From positions 24,375,936-24,439,935 of the forward strand of contig CAIIXF020000006.1 of NCBI GenBank assembly GCA_903813345.2: 64,000 bases of DNA, given 5' to 3'. The stretch comes from Owenia fusiformis. Taxonomy: Eukaryota > Annelida > Polychaeta > Sabellida > Oweniidae. Both the position numbers and the translations under genes were made by a program. Position 1 is the stretch's first letter; each line of letters opens with the position of its first letter. Below, piece by piece: positions 31,001 to 44,380 of the stretch. The notes under the pieces are model-generated. The model was not told where the DNA came from. It did not search any database and was given only the letters and a program-made list of their open reading frames with translations.

Positions 31001-34000
31001 TTATTAGACTCCAAATTGAAAATCTGGAGTCTATTGTTTTTGCCTGAATTCATATGTTTTGTGGTACCTACATGTATTCATATCTAATGCAATCTATTTT
31101 TTCATATATTTAACATTCTTTGATGATGAGGTGTTCTCCTGTTCAATGATTCAAGAATTACAAAGGTAATTTATATTTTTACTAAATCTAATTTGTTGGT
31201 TTTCATACAAAATCGGTGAGATGTACTTTTATTGCACAAATGATATATTTTGTAACTTTCTATGATAAAATATGTCACGTTGCTTCCATCAAGTCCGTGC
31301 TGCTTTTTGCTTTTCTGATCTTGAATTAAGCTGCAAAACCTGCAATTAAAGGCCCATGTGTAGTATAGCGATTGTTTTAGACCTTTATATTTCAAATAAA
31401 GTAAAATGACGTTTTCATCAATAGTATAATTATTTTCATCACCGGTTACGATAATAAAAATTGAAACGTAAAGATGCTTTTACACGTAGTTCAATGGGTG
31501 AGCTAATGTTGCCAAACTTACGTAGGGGAGTGTACATGTCATATTTTTCACCATGGTTTAGAAATCAATATAAGTGAGAGACCAACTTGGGCAAGGCTAC
31601 TAATGCCTATCATGTTTTTTTAATGTATAAAAAATCACTCCACAATATACATACCATTTGTCACCCCTATACATACTATAGTGAACCTATGAATTTTTAA
31701 AAACACGATGTTTTATGGTTAATTTATAATAACAAGGGTTTTCTGAAGTGATTTAACTTGTTTGGACAAAAAGTTATTTTGGGGAAAAAGTATATCGGCT
31801 AATTAGGGAGGGGAGTATTGGCTTAACATGGCGTTGACTATTGACTTAGCGTCGTCATACCACCATGTACCTGGTATGTTACCATGGTGATAGATACCAA
31901 AATTTCCCCCAACGTTAATATTTGGGCAACCCAGCTAAATCACTCCAATAAACCCTAATGATAGTATTTGCACAGAAAAACATCATGTTTTTAAATATAT
32001 CATACGTTAAGAAAATGACAAATGGACTATTATGCATATGCTTGAGATAGAATTCTACTTTTGAGTGAAATAAAAAGATGCTATATGAGTAAATATGTGT
32101 TGCAATAGAGGTCAACGTTCTGGCTGGATGGATTTCACGCAAGCTTGACATGACATCGTGAAACAATTCATCGTGTGCTCCTTGAAACTGATTATAGCAT
32201 TGATAAGTATACCGTTAAAACAACATATTTAAAAGAGAGTTGAAAAGGGACATGACGTTATGTCAAGATGGCATGCTTTCATGTTAAGTCAAAAGGCACT
32301 TGCTGCATTCTGAATATTCTCAGGAAATCAGTAAACGGAAATGTACACACTTATTTCGAATATCCAATATCATTTCTTCCTAAAACATAAATCTTAATTG
32401 CGCATTTCCAAGAAGTAAATGCGAAACGAAAAGTATCTAAATCCATAAACGTAACGAGACACAGATGCGGATACATTTTAGGTAACCCGTTATTGTTATT
32501 TGAAACCTCTCTATTAGAGAATTTTAGACTAGCGTAAAAATATACTTTTGCCTATCCGTATGTTTGTTACGGATGCGTATGGGTAATGGGTAAATATAAT
32601 TTCATGCATCATCACACGGCATCGTTTATCACAGCAAGGAATGTGTTCCACCACTTCATTTCTATGCAGATTAAATGAGAAATGTTTCTTCTTATTTTCA
32701 AAAGTTCAATTAATGATATTTGATCTAAAAATTACATAATTCTTTGGATAAAAACAAACGTTTTCGAATTACCTCCCTTCGGCCATTTATAGGTAATTAC
32801 GTATCGCAAACCCTGTAATTTAACTAAGATATAGTTTAGTGTAATAACAAAATACGTATAGGTACAGGCTACTGGGTTATCAACACTAATCTTAACCTCC
32901 CTTTTAGGTAGTTTAAAAGAAGATTAAAAAGTCAATTTACTGAATATACTTATTATTGCTCTCAGCGGTATTTCACCTATGTTATGACGTTAGCGAGAGG
33001 AAATCACGTATAAATGTGTAGTAATAATAATAAGTGTAGAACGTTAGTTTTTATTCATAAAATTTTGTAATTTGTAGCTCAAGTATCATACACAAACTTT
33101 ATGATCAGTTACACTAAACATTTATCGTTTGATCTTTATGAAAAACATAGCTCGAACACAACCATTGATCCGATTAATGTTGCAATGTGATGATGCATGA
33201 AAATGTTAATTTTACAAAATTTTCATAAATTATGCATATTGTAATTGTAAATGCACAATATTAATCATTTTCTTATGTCACATACTACAAGTGTGACATA
33301 CACCATGTGTATTAAATGTACATTACTTTTGTTGCTGTATAACATGTCTGAATCAAATGATGCCTCTTGTTTTAAAATTGAATAACGATAGTAAACTGTT
33401 AGAATTTGTCATATCCTGGGATCCTTTCAGGAATGTGGGATCCCATTGGCCAAGAAATGACCAGATCTGGATTTACAGTTTTAAGAAGGATGACGATGGA
33501 GAGGACAGACTTACTTATAAATAGCTACAAAAGAGAAGATGCCATCAGGAAGAGAAATTAATATTTCAATAAACCTTAGTTTTAGTGCTGATTGATAAGA
33601 TGGATTCATTTAATTACATATATATATATTGAGGACCTTATTCACAAAGTAGACATTTAAAAGAGAGCTTTATCTTCATTCTTCGGATAAGAACTTATTA
33701 AAAAATCAGAATAGGTCGAACAAAGTACTAATACTCCGTTATGATATTTTCCTCAATTCAATCCAAATTTTATGCCTCTGAAAAGTATTTTTGATTTATC
33801 TGATATAATTCAAGTACCAGTTAATAATTTAAGAAAAGATAGTATAAGACTAGATACCTTTTCAATACGGTAACCAGAATGCTTTTAATTTTGTAAGTTT
33901 TAAAATGTTTCTTAATAAAATCTCTCTTTAACACCCTGATGTTCCCAGGCGTGTTTTAGTAGTCTCTCCAATAAAAAATAATATAGTTTTGATGCTCAAA

Positions 34001-34184
34001 TGAGATCTAAATGACACGAACTTTTTCAGGTCAGGCACAGAAGAAGAGATTGGCCAATTTGACATACTTGCCAAGGAAGCAAGTATGTTAAGAGATGAGG
34101 GAAAGAGAAGTCTAAAAGAGAAGAAGGAAATTAAAATGAAAAGAGGAGAGAGAACAAACAAAAACAGAATAATGTAGAAATGTC
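31001..34184. other. Non-satellite core of the inverted structure
   Basis: About 3.2 kb unlike the satellite. A short hairpin AGACTCCA...TGGAGTCT sits at 31005-31032, directly at the satellite border. Two exon-like segments are seen: 33430-33561, after GGATCCTTTCAG, with AATAAA at about 33573; and 34031-34175, after CTTTTTCAG, encoding a Lys/Glu-rich stretch ending in TAG. Neither matches a family I know and they do not join in phase. A solitary AACTTGGGCAAGGCTA at about 31583 matches the termini of the element at 43038. No transposase recognised. Confidence 0.4.
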
Positions 34185-37100
34185 TAGTTCAACAGTGACA
34201 ATGTTTAAAATTGGAAAATGTCTGTAACAACAGATACAAATTTAAATGAAACAACAATGTCGTACAAATGTAAAATGTAATGTAAAAATGTCTGATACAA
34301 GCGTATCAATATCAAATTATATAATTATGTCTGATTCAACAGTGACAATGTTAAATACTGTATCAATGTCTGGTACATCCGTGACAAAGTTAAAAATTGT
34401 AACACATTCTGTAAAAGCACATACCATGTCCAATGATGTAACAGTAATGTAATAATGTTATTTTAATAAACAATGTCTTGTACATTCGGGTCGACGTTAA
34501 AAAATAAGTTTTGGAACAACAGATACTATGTTCAATAAATTAAGAATGGCTGGTACAACCGTGAAAATGTTATAATTTTTAACACAGAATGAAACAATGT
34601 CTGGTACAAGTGTGACAATATTAAAAATTGTAACACGTCCTGTAACAACAAAAAATAAAATCTTTTAAATAATGTTAAAATATCGGGTTAAACTGTTACA
34701 GTTTGTAACATTTGTAACAAACACATACGATGTTTGTAACAACACATACAATGTTTCATAATGTAACAATATCTGGTGCAACACGGGCAATGTTAAAATA
34801 GGTAAAAATGTCTGGTACAACCGTGATGATTTTAAAAAGTATCACACGTACTGAAATAAATTAAAAAAATACAAGATTGTCTTGTAAAATAATGACAATG
34901 TAAACAGTTGATATATGTTCTACTACATTACATTAAACATTTTAAATAATGTAGCAATGGCTGTCAAAACATGGACAATGTTAATTTATGTAACAATGTC
35001 TGGGACAACCGTAACAATGTTAAAATTGTATAATGATTTGTAACAACAGATAACATTTGAAATGATATAACAATGCATGATACAACAGTGACAATGGTAA
35101 GTAATGTAAAATGTCCGGTTCAACCTTGACAATGTTAACTTTGTAAAATGTTTCATAACAACAGGTAACATTTCGTACAATATATAAATGCCTCATACAA
35201 TGTTAAATAATTTATTACTGTCTCATACGACCATGACAATGTAAAACCTGTAACACTGTTTAAGATAATGTAATAATGTCTGGTACAACCGACAGATACA
35301 ATGTTCAATATTATAACATTGTCTGTTACAATCGTGAAAATGGTATCAATTGTAACACTTTTTTTAACAACAGATACAATATTTAATAATGCAACTATGT
35401 CTGGTACAACCGTGACAGTGTTAAAACTGTAACACGTTTTGAAACTATAGATACACTTTTCAAGAATGTAACAATGTCTGGTACAACCGTGACAATAATA
35501 AAAGATGTAACACGTTTTAAAAACATATACCCTGTTCAAGAATGTAGTTTAGTTTAGTTTAGTTTAGATAATTTATTAAAGTGTCATAGGCCTATTATTT
35601 TACAGAATTGTAACAATGTCTGGCACAACCGTGACAGTATTAAAAACGGTAACACTTTGTTAACAATATATACAATGTACACGAATGGAACAATGTCTGG
35701 TACAAACGTGACAATGATAAAAACTGTAACATATTTTGTAACAACAGATACCAGGTTCAATAATATATTCTTGTGTGGTACAATAGTGACAATGGTAAAA
35801 CTGTAAACATTTTGTAAGAACAGATTCAATATTTAATAATGCAAGAATGGCTGGTACAACCGTGGCAATAATAAAAATGTAACACGTTTTAAAAAATGAA
35901 TACCCTGTTCAAGAATGTAACAATGTCTGGTACAACCGTGACATAATTAAAAACTGTAATACGTTTTTTAACAATATATACAATGTACACGAATGCAACA
36001 ATGTCTGTTACAACCGTGACAAGGATAAAAACTGTAACAGATTTTGTAACAACAGATATTATGTTCAATAATATATCATTGTCTGGTACAATCGTGTCAA
36101 TGATAAAAACTGTAACACATTTTGTAATAACACTTACAATATTTAATAGTCAAACTATGTCTGGTACAATCGTGACAATGATAAAAAAATTTGTAACAAC
36201 AGATACAATATTTAATAATGCAAGAATGGCTGGTACAACCGTGGCAATAATAAAAATGTAACACGTTTTAAAAAATTAATACCCTGTTCAAGAATGTAAC
36301 AATGTCTGGTACAACCGTGACAGTATTAAAAAATGTAACACGTTTTTAACAATATATAAAATGTAAACGAATGCAACAATGTCTGTTACAAACGTGACAA
36401 GGATAAAAACTGCACACATTTTGTTACAACATATAAGATGTTCAATAATATATCATTGTCTGGTACAACCGTGACAGTGATTAAAACTGTATAACAGATT
36501 TTGTAACAACAGATACCATGTTCAATAATATATCGTTGTCTGGTACAATCATGTCAATGATAAAAACTGTAACACATTTTGTAACAACACTTACAATTTT
36601 TAATAATCAAACTTTGTCTGGTACAACCGTGACAACGATAAAAATGTAACACATTTTGTAACAACAGATACAATATATAACAATGTAACAATGTATGGTG
36701 GAACCGCAACAGTATTCGCATTGTCTGCTGGTACAATCGTGTCAATAATAAAAACTGTAGCACATTTTGTAACAACACTTACAATTTTTAATAATCAAAC
36801 TATGTCTGGTACAACCGTGACAACGATAAAAATGTAACACATTTTGTAACAACAGATACAATATATAACAATGTAACAATGTATGGTGGAACCGCAACAG
36901 TATTTGCATTGTCTGCTGGTACAATCGTGTCAATGATAAAAACTGTAACACATTTTGTAACAACAGGTATAATATTTAATAATGCAAGTATGTCTGGTAC
37001 AACCGTGGCAATAATAAAAATGTAACACGTTTTAAAAATTAATACCCTGTCCGACGTGAATATAAGAGGAAAATGTTGTCCCCAGTGACGGATAAGTAAG

Positions 37101-38195
37101 AGTGTTTTTTTAGGGGAAAACTGCAAAATACCTATGCCCTGGGACCTATACCTTGGATTTCACTGAATAGAACTGGAGATATTGTCATTTCATTGATGTA
37201 TATAAATAAAAATAATGGTGCCAAAAGGAGTCTATCGTCCTGAAAGGTATTTTAACAATGTCTGGTACAACCGTGACAGTATTAAAAATATAACACTTTT
37301 TAACAATATATAAAATGTAAACTAATGCAACAATGTCTGTTACAAACGTGGCAAGGATAAAAACTGAACACATTTTGTTACAAAAGATAAGATGTTCAAT
37401 AATATATCATTGTCTGGTACAACAGTGACAGTGATTAAAGCTGTAACAGATTTTGTAACAACAGATATCATGTTCAATAATTTATCGTTGTCTGGTACAA
37501 TTGTGTCAATGATAAAAACTGTAACACATTTTGTAACAACACTTACAATTTTTAATAATCAAACTATGTCTGGTACAACCGTGACAACGATAAAAATGTA
37601 ACACATTTTGTAACAACAGATACAATATATAACAATGTAACAATGTATGGTGGAACCGCAACAGTATTTGCATTGTCTGCTGGTACAATCGTGTCAATGA
37701 TAAAAACTGTAACACATTTTGTAACAACAGATATAATATTTAATAATGCAAGTATGTATGGTACAACCGTGGCAATAATAAAAATGTAACACGTTTTAAA
37801 AATTAATACCCTGTTCAAGAATGTAACAATGTCTGGTACAACCGTGACAGTATTAAAAATGTAGCACGTTTTTAACAATATATAAAATGTAAACGAATGC
37901 AACAATGTCTGTTACAAACATGACAAGGATAAAAACTGAACACATTTTATTACAACAGATAAGATGTTCAATAATATATCATTGTCTGGCACAACCGTGA
38001 CAGTGATTAAAACTGTAACAACAGATACCATGTTCAATAATATATCATTGTCTGGTACGATCGTGTCAATGAAAAAAAACTGTAACACATTTTGGAACAA
38101 CACTTACAATTTTTAATAATCAAACTATGTCTGGTACAACCGTGAAAACGATAAAAATGTAACACATTTTGTAACAACAGATACAACATATAACA
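34185..38195 (-). repeat. Degenerate satellite, right arm inner part
   Basis: Units read TGTCTGGTACAACCGTGACA on the plus strand, the reverse of the left arm, with spacers such as ACTGTAACACATTTTGTAAC and AACAGATA. Conservation rises toward the right. A higher-order block of about 189 bp, marked by TATGGTGGAACCGCAACAGT, recurs at about 36575-36770, 36770-36960 and 37530-37725, with a partial copy before 38195. A non-satellite insertion of about 200 bp interrupts at 37053-37250. Confidence 0.88.
35547..35571. repeat. TTTAG microsatellite inside the satellite
   Basis: Five AGTTT/TTTAG repeats followed by a short non-satellite stretch (to about 35600) between satellite units. Confidence 0.7.
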
Positions 38196-40030
38196 ATGTT
38201 ACAATGTCTGGTAGAACCGCAACAATATATAACAATGTAACAATGTCTGGTACAACCGGGACAATATATAACAATGTAACAATGTCTGGTAGAACCGGGA
38301 CAATATATAATAATAACAATATAACAATGTCTGGTACAACCGGGACAATATATAACAGTGTAACAATGTCTGGTACAACCGTGACAATGTATAACAGTGT
38401 AACAATGTCTGGTACAACCGTGACAATGTATAACAGTGTAACAATGTCTGGTACAATCGGGACAATGTATAACAGTGTAACAATGTCTGGTACAACCGGG
38501 ACAATGTATAACAGTGTAACAATGTCTGGTACAACCGGGACAATGTATAACAGTGTAACAATGTCTGGTAGAACCGGGACAATATATAACAATATAACAA
38601 TGTCTGGTACAACCGGGACAATGTATAACAGTGTAACAATGTCTGGTACAACCGTGACAATGTATAACAGTGTAACAATGTCTGGTACAACCGTGACAAT
38701 GTATAACAGTGTAACAATGTCTGGTACAACCGGGACAATGTATAACAGTGTAACAATGTCTGGTACAACCGGGACAATGTATAACAGTGTAACAATGTCT
38801 GGTAGAACCGGGACAATGTATAACAGTGTAACAATGTCTGGTACAACCGGGACAATGTATAACAGTGTAACAATGTCTGGTACAACCGGGACAATGTATA
38901 ACAGTGTAACAATGTCTGGTAGAACCGGGACAATGTATAACAGTGTAACAATGTCTGGTACAACCGTGACAATGTATAACAGTGTAACAATGTCTGGTAG
39001 AACCGTGACAATGTATAACAGTGTAACAATGTCTGGTACAACCGGGACAATGTATAACAGTGTAACAATGTCTGGTACAACCGTGACAATGTATAACAGT
39101 GTAACAATGTCTGGTAAAACCGTGACAATGTATAACAGTGTAACAATGTCTGGTACAACCGTGACAATGTATAACAGTGTAACAATGTCTGGTACAACCG
39201 TGACAATGTATAACAGTGTAACAATCTCTGGTACAACCGGGACAATGTATAGCAGTGTAACAATGTCTGGTACAACCGTGACAATGTATAACAGTGTAAC
39301 AATGTCTGGTACAACCGTGACAATGTATAACAGTGTAACAATGTCTGGTACAACCGTGACAATGTATAACAGTGTAACAATGTCTGGTAGAACCGTGACA
39401 ATGTATAACAGTGTAACAATGTCTGGTACAACCGTGACAATGTATAACAGTGTAACAATGTCTGGTACAACCGTGACAATGTTTAACAGTGTAACAATGT
39501 CTGGTAGAACCGTGACAATGTACAACAGTGTAACAATGTCTGGTACAACCGGGACAATGTATAACAGTGTAACAATGTCTGGTAGAACCGGGACAATGTA
39601 TAACAGTGTAACAATGTCTGGTACAACCGTGACAATGTATAACAGTGTAACAATGTCTGGTACAACCGTGACAATGTATAACAGTGTAACAATGTCTTGT
39701 AGAACCGTGACAATGTATAACAGTGTAACAATGTCTGGTACAACCGGGACAATGTATAACAGTGTAACAATGTCTGGTAGAACTAGGACAATATATAACA
39801 ATATAACAATGTCTGGTACAACCGGGACAATGTATAACAGTGTAACAATGTCTGGTAGAACTAGGACAATATATAACAATATAACAATGTCTGGTACAAC
39901 CGGGACAATTTTTAACAGTGTAACAATGTCTGGTACAACCGGGACAATGTATAACAGTGTAACAATGTCTGGTAGAACCGGGACAATGTATAACAATATA
40001 ACAATGTCTGGTACAACCGGGACAATGTTA
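38196..40030 (-). repeat. 39-bp satellite array, right arm (about 47 copies)
   Basis: The same 39-bp unit as the left array in opposite orientation (TGTCTGGTACAACCGTGACA, then ATGTATAACAGTGTAACA). It has the same two-position variants plus local ones (TAGAACTAGGACAATATA, used twice near 39775 and 39855). It is open on both strands for about 656-658 codons. The right end passes into a unique leader (40030-40110) matching 23940-24010 inverted, including the phrase GATTCCTGCAG. Confidence 0.97.
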
Positions 40031-40138
40031 ATTATGTTAATATATAACGTTCCACGGTTGCGGCAGATTCCTGCAGTTTTCGCTAACATTGCCACGGTTT
40101 TGCCAGAAAAAAACCTGCATTTGAGTGTGTCTCGAACA

Positions 40139-40255
40139 AAGGTGATATGGTTTCATTCAGATTCGGGTTCTAACCTTTAGAAGGTAAGTAAGACTCCCAA
40201 ACATCAGCTAACTCTTATATTTAGCATGTTAGCGACGAAGTCAGGCCATGAAAAA
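40139..40255. repeat. Outer end of the inverted structure, right copy (117 bp)
   Basis: Inverse copy of 23224-23340 at about 97% identity. It ends the recognisable right arm and keeps the AGAAG|GTAAGT donor-like site, here pointing rightward (plus strand) away from the array. Confidence 0.85.
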
Positions 40256-40584
40256 TATTCTAGTAGGCCTAGAATGGGAGAGGGATGAACTCTTGACTGA
40301 GTTCCCGTGTCTGATTTTCTACATTTTGTCTGGAGAATATGTGAATTATTTTCGTTTTCTTGATGTTATATATGCAATTGTAAGCTAAAATATGTGAAGA
40401 GGATACTCACCAATAACCTGGTTATAGCAGACTCATCACTAATTGCTTCCAATCTGTCATTACTATGCAAAATGTGAACGCAGGAATCAATAATAATTTC
40501 TTACCTCTTTTTGAAGAGCTTTTATGTGAGCCACCCCAAATTTATTCTTGACAAACGCAGTCACAGGTCTGCACACGTAGCCGT

Positions 40585-40640
40585 ATCGCATCCTACGACC
40601 CCTTTAGATTCTAAGGGCTCTAAGGGGGTCGTAGGATGCG
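40585..40640. repeat. Short hairpin (GCATCCTACGACCCC)
   Basis: GCATCCTACGACCCC at 40588 is inverted as GGGGTCGTAGGATGC ending near 40640, with an inner TTTAGA/TCTAA match. It is GC-richer than its surroundings. Function unknown. Confidence 0.65.
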
Positions 40641-40767
40641 ATAACACGTAGCTTACGGTAGCACTTGCCCGTAGCCAGCTTTTACCAGGAGGGGGAGCTT
40701 TTTTCCAGGGGAGGGGGGGGGGAGATTTTTCACTTGCAATACTTCAAGAAAAGCCGGATATTGCCGT

Positions 40768-40901
40768 AATTGGTCAACAAGAGAGGCTCGGCATTCAGTT
40801 CCGTCAGATTGAATCGGTAAAATTCGGTTGTATGGCTTACCTTCGTCTGCCGATTCAATCTGACGGAGAATGCCGAGCCTCTCTTTTTGACCAATTAGAG
40901 A
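40768..40901. repeat. Long hairpin, two arms of about 48 bp and a 30-nt loop
   Basis: The left arm runs from AATTGGTCAA through GAGAGGCTCGGCATTC and CGTCAGATTGAATCGG. The right arm is the reverse complement with few mismatches, ending TTGACCAATT. Minus-strand ORFs here (40919-40653 and 41052-40855) simply traverse the hairpin. Confidence 0.75.
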
Positions 40902-41946
40902 CGTCCTCTTCACTGACATTCGTGGTACCCTCGGCCAACTTCGGTTGCGTCAGAATACTTGGGCAATAGTCCGAACACTTGCGAGTAGCCCAGGACATTT
41001 GGGCTTTCACACACGTACAACGAGAGCCAGGCCTCAGTTTACCTTTTTTCATAAAGTGGGCTGTTCTTCACACCCAGTGTGTGCAAACATTACCCCGGAA
41101 ATATTATTGAATTAAAACACAACATAAATCAAATCAATATCATATTTTCGTTTACTCACATTTTCATGAAGTTTCAATAAGGTTTGTAAAATCAAAGTTC
41201 ATTGTAATTCATGAGTTGGGAGAGTTTTTTGAAGCAATTTTAGATGTTAAAGCATACAGTGTATATTTAAAAAACGCTCTGAATATATCGCCATCTATAC
41301 ACTCAATGATTTGTGTATGATTCAATCCATTCAAGTTTTGTTTTCTATGGATTTGTGCTACCGCACTTATTCAAAGTCTGGAAACGAGACATAGGTTCAA
41401 GTCATAGGTTCTGGGCCGATATAAAGATGGCAGCACCAACAGAAGAATATTTATAAATAAACACAGATCGATTACCATGCCATCTTTATTTAAAAAATAT
41501 TCCTATCGGCCTTTGCATATGGTTCAAGTTAAATCTTTTAACAATATTGTGAAAATGTTTTGCTATGTGGGAAAAGAAATTTGTTTGTCTTGTGACTGAT
41601 TGTTTAATGTACTCGTTTATGCGTCCTGCGCTTAGATTCCGTACCAATTAATATTGTTTCGTATTAATAAGTGACATGTAAATAAGTAAACACAAGAAAA
41701 TATCTTCATTACCTCTGGGAAATTGCAGTTTCTTTTACGTATACCCAGCTTTATTTTGTTCTATTTCATATTTGAAATCTACATGTAAAAGTACAACTAC
41801 AATAACAAATGTGGCTTTAAAGAGTGTTTATCAACTTTGAAAATTTAATTTTTTTGAATAGGTCGGGGAGATTCTCCATATACAGACCTTATTCTATAAA
41901 ATCACAAAAAGTGAAATGTCTTCTCTTTATAATATTATAAGTTATT

Positions 41947-42078
41947 GAATGATTTGAAGTACAATATACAGGATATATTCTGCTCGAGAAGTTCTTTATT
42001 GGTACGAGACGAAGTCAAGTGCCAATACAGAATATCGAGAGCACAATATAACCTGTATTGCGCCTTCAAATCATTCTA
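41947..42078. repeat. Fold-back element (about 132 bp)
   Basis: GAATGATTTGAAG at 41947 is inverted as CTTCAAATCATTC near 42078. Inner imperfect pairing includes CAATATACAGG and CCTGTATTG. Surrounding DNA at 41100-41940 and 42080-43030 shows no gene. Confidence 0.6.
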
Positions 42079-43037
42079 ACGTTTTTATCGTGTGATCTTT
42101 GCAAGGTTAATACATATTGCTTAGGAGATTACTCCCTAGGGAATATTCTATATTCTCTGTACATGTATTGCTAAGAAGATGATCAATTGGGGCAATCTCA
42201 GTAGCAATACAGATTAGTACACCTCGGCTTCAAGATCATACGATAATTTCTTTTAGTGGAGATATTTTAATTTGTATCAGATACATGATGGAAATATGAA
42301 AACTGAACCACTGAAACTGATGAATATTCTTAAGGGAACTTTCTAATACCCTGCCATGTTAACTTCCCCGAATCAGCCACGTGGTGGTGAGAATGGTAAC
42401 TACCTTCTCGCATCTGGGTAATTGGTGTTCAAAACATTTTCAATACAATAATATGTTTAATTAGTCCAATATTGATACGAACAGGTTTAGAAAACAAGAA
42501 AATGATTCCTTAGAGAAATAATGGACCAGATGATGTTCATGGAAAAATGATCATTACGCACATAAAATGTACACTTGGATAATAGGGAACTTTATCTGAT
42601 GTATAAAATTGTGACACCTACTGACACGGCTGATGCAAGAAATTGCAATCAATGACACCATATCGATACACGCTACTTTTACTAATTACATAATTGTTGA
42701 TTATTCTACATCAGTAATCAAATGACAATCAATTAAGAGGGTACCATAATGAAAACAAATATGGCTATGTTTTAGAAAACAATTATCAGGTACACGGTAA
42801 CTATTTTGTAACGGTGATTAGGCCTACTGATTAGGGTCGTAATCATTTTGTAACTGAATAATCGTCAACTTATATTTTTATAGATTTTACTGTCTCTAAT
42901 GTGAAATATTGAATTTATGTCAATCACGTGATGAGAATTTTCGATTGATTTTCAAAATTACAATTTCAATTGATAACGAAAATATATTTTTCAACATTTC
43001 ATTGAATGACAGAAATCAAATCATGCAGGTATGGAGT

Positions 43038-43142
43038 TAGCCTTGCCCAAGTCGGTGTCTTTTTATTTTTTTAAAGTTTATTTAATTGTATTAAATTGAA
43101 AATCAAGATAAACAAAAGATAGTATTGACTTGGGCAAGGCTA
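43038..43142. mobile_element. 105-bp MITE with perfect 16-bp termini
   Basis: TAGCCTTGCCCAAGTC at 43038-43053 is inverted exactly at 43127-43142. The interior is AT-rich. One related end occurs alone near 31583. Confidence 0.65.
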
Positions 43143-43479
43143 TCATGGAGGAAATATTGAAATATCGCCCCAGGTGCAATACTCCATTGGAAAGCTAGAA
43201 TCGTCAACTGCATGAATTTGATCTGTTAAATAGAGAATATCCCTAGTTGTACAAGGTACAGAGGTGGCTAATTGTATGTTTCATCAATTGATGATAAGTT
43301 GATTAAACCAATTGCAACTTTTCTACACTGTACCTTAGTATTTTCATGTCACGAGTTGAGGGAAATGCCAGTACCCGGCCAATTACTTGTGATGCCTTGT
43401 GTTTATGGAATTTATTTTGTATCAAAATTGGACATTACATGATATATGGGAAAAATCAACCATATATATGTGTTCATTG

Positions 43480-43720
43480 TTGCCACGCTAATGTTTAAGA
43501 AATTCATTTGTGTCTTGTTAATGTTCAAGCCGGTGTTTAAGAAAAAGAGATGCATTTATATCAGGCTACGAAAAAATGCATTTTGTCAGGCTAAACGTTC
43601 AAGTCATTGCTAACGAAAAAAGAAAATACATATGAGCTAGGCTAATGCTTCAGTCATTGATAAGGAAATTAGTCAAGCTAATGTTCAGGTCGTTGTTCGC
43701 GAAAAAATTGCAATTGTACC
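43480..43720. repeat. Degenerate tandem repeat, unit about 60-70 bp
   Basis: Recurring GGCTAATGTTCAAGTCATTG-like phrases alternate with ACGAAAAAA segments; three to four diverged copies. Confidence 0.5.
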
Positions 43721-44380
43721 AGGTAAACAAAGTGATAATAGTAAACAGTAAAGAGGAAAGTCATTGATATCAGGCAATGTGGCCTGAAGTGTTACGTGAT
43801 TACGTGATTTAACGAGGAGCGCGAAAACAATTTTGAAGTACTTCCTTCAAGTCATGATTTAAATTCAAATTCAAATGTTTTAAATTATAAAATTCCCTTT
43901 CTGAGATATTTTCAACGAAATCGGGTGATATATTTATTATTCTTATCAGCAACCGCTCCTTCATTTGAAAACGAGGTAACTTATATTTATCATGCAGTCC
44001 CAAAAAGCAAACGCCCAAAAGATGACTTGGCTTAATTCAATGAAACAGGCCAATTATAATTTCCTAACTGACCAAGTTTTCTGGGACAGGGCATCATGCT
44101 GTACTATATTAATGCTACCACGAAGTCAAACCATCAATGCTAATGTAAACATATCATCTCATTTATTAAAATAGGAACTACTTCGAGTGGCTAGACGCTG
44201 ATAAGGGTCCAAAAATCATAACTACCACATTAAATAATTAATATTTTACCATAAAAACGACCTTTGAGTAAGCCGACGCCTCAAAATATATCAGAACCGC
44301 GTCCTCAATCACAAACTGAACGCTGACAAAGAGACATCTCTCTCATTTAGTTTCTCGGAGACTTCAATACCCATTTCAAC

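Noticed and set aside
33430-34175. Candidate terminal exons at 33430-33561 and 34031-34175
   Set aside because: Both have acceptors and read openly, but each ends in its own stop, they do not chain, and no family is recognised. Kept as a note in the core region, not as genes.
40409-40591. Two minus-strand exon-like segments (29 codons from an ATG at 40591, donor GAG|GTAAGA; second ending TTG|GTGAGT)
   Set aside because: The first ends in phase 0 but the second is open only if entered in phase 2, so they cannot be joined; the first also overlaps a hairpin. Possible remnants only.
40653-41052. Minus-strand frames of 88 and 65 codons
   Set aside because: They run through the long hairpin at 40768-40901; mirrored content explains the open frames.
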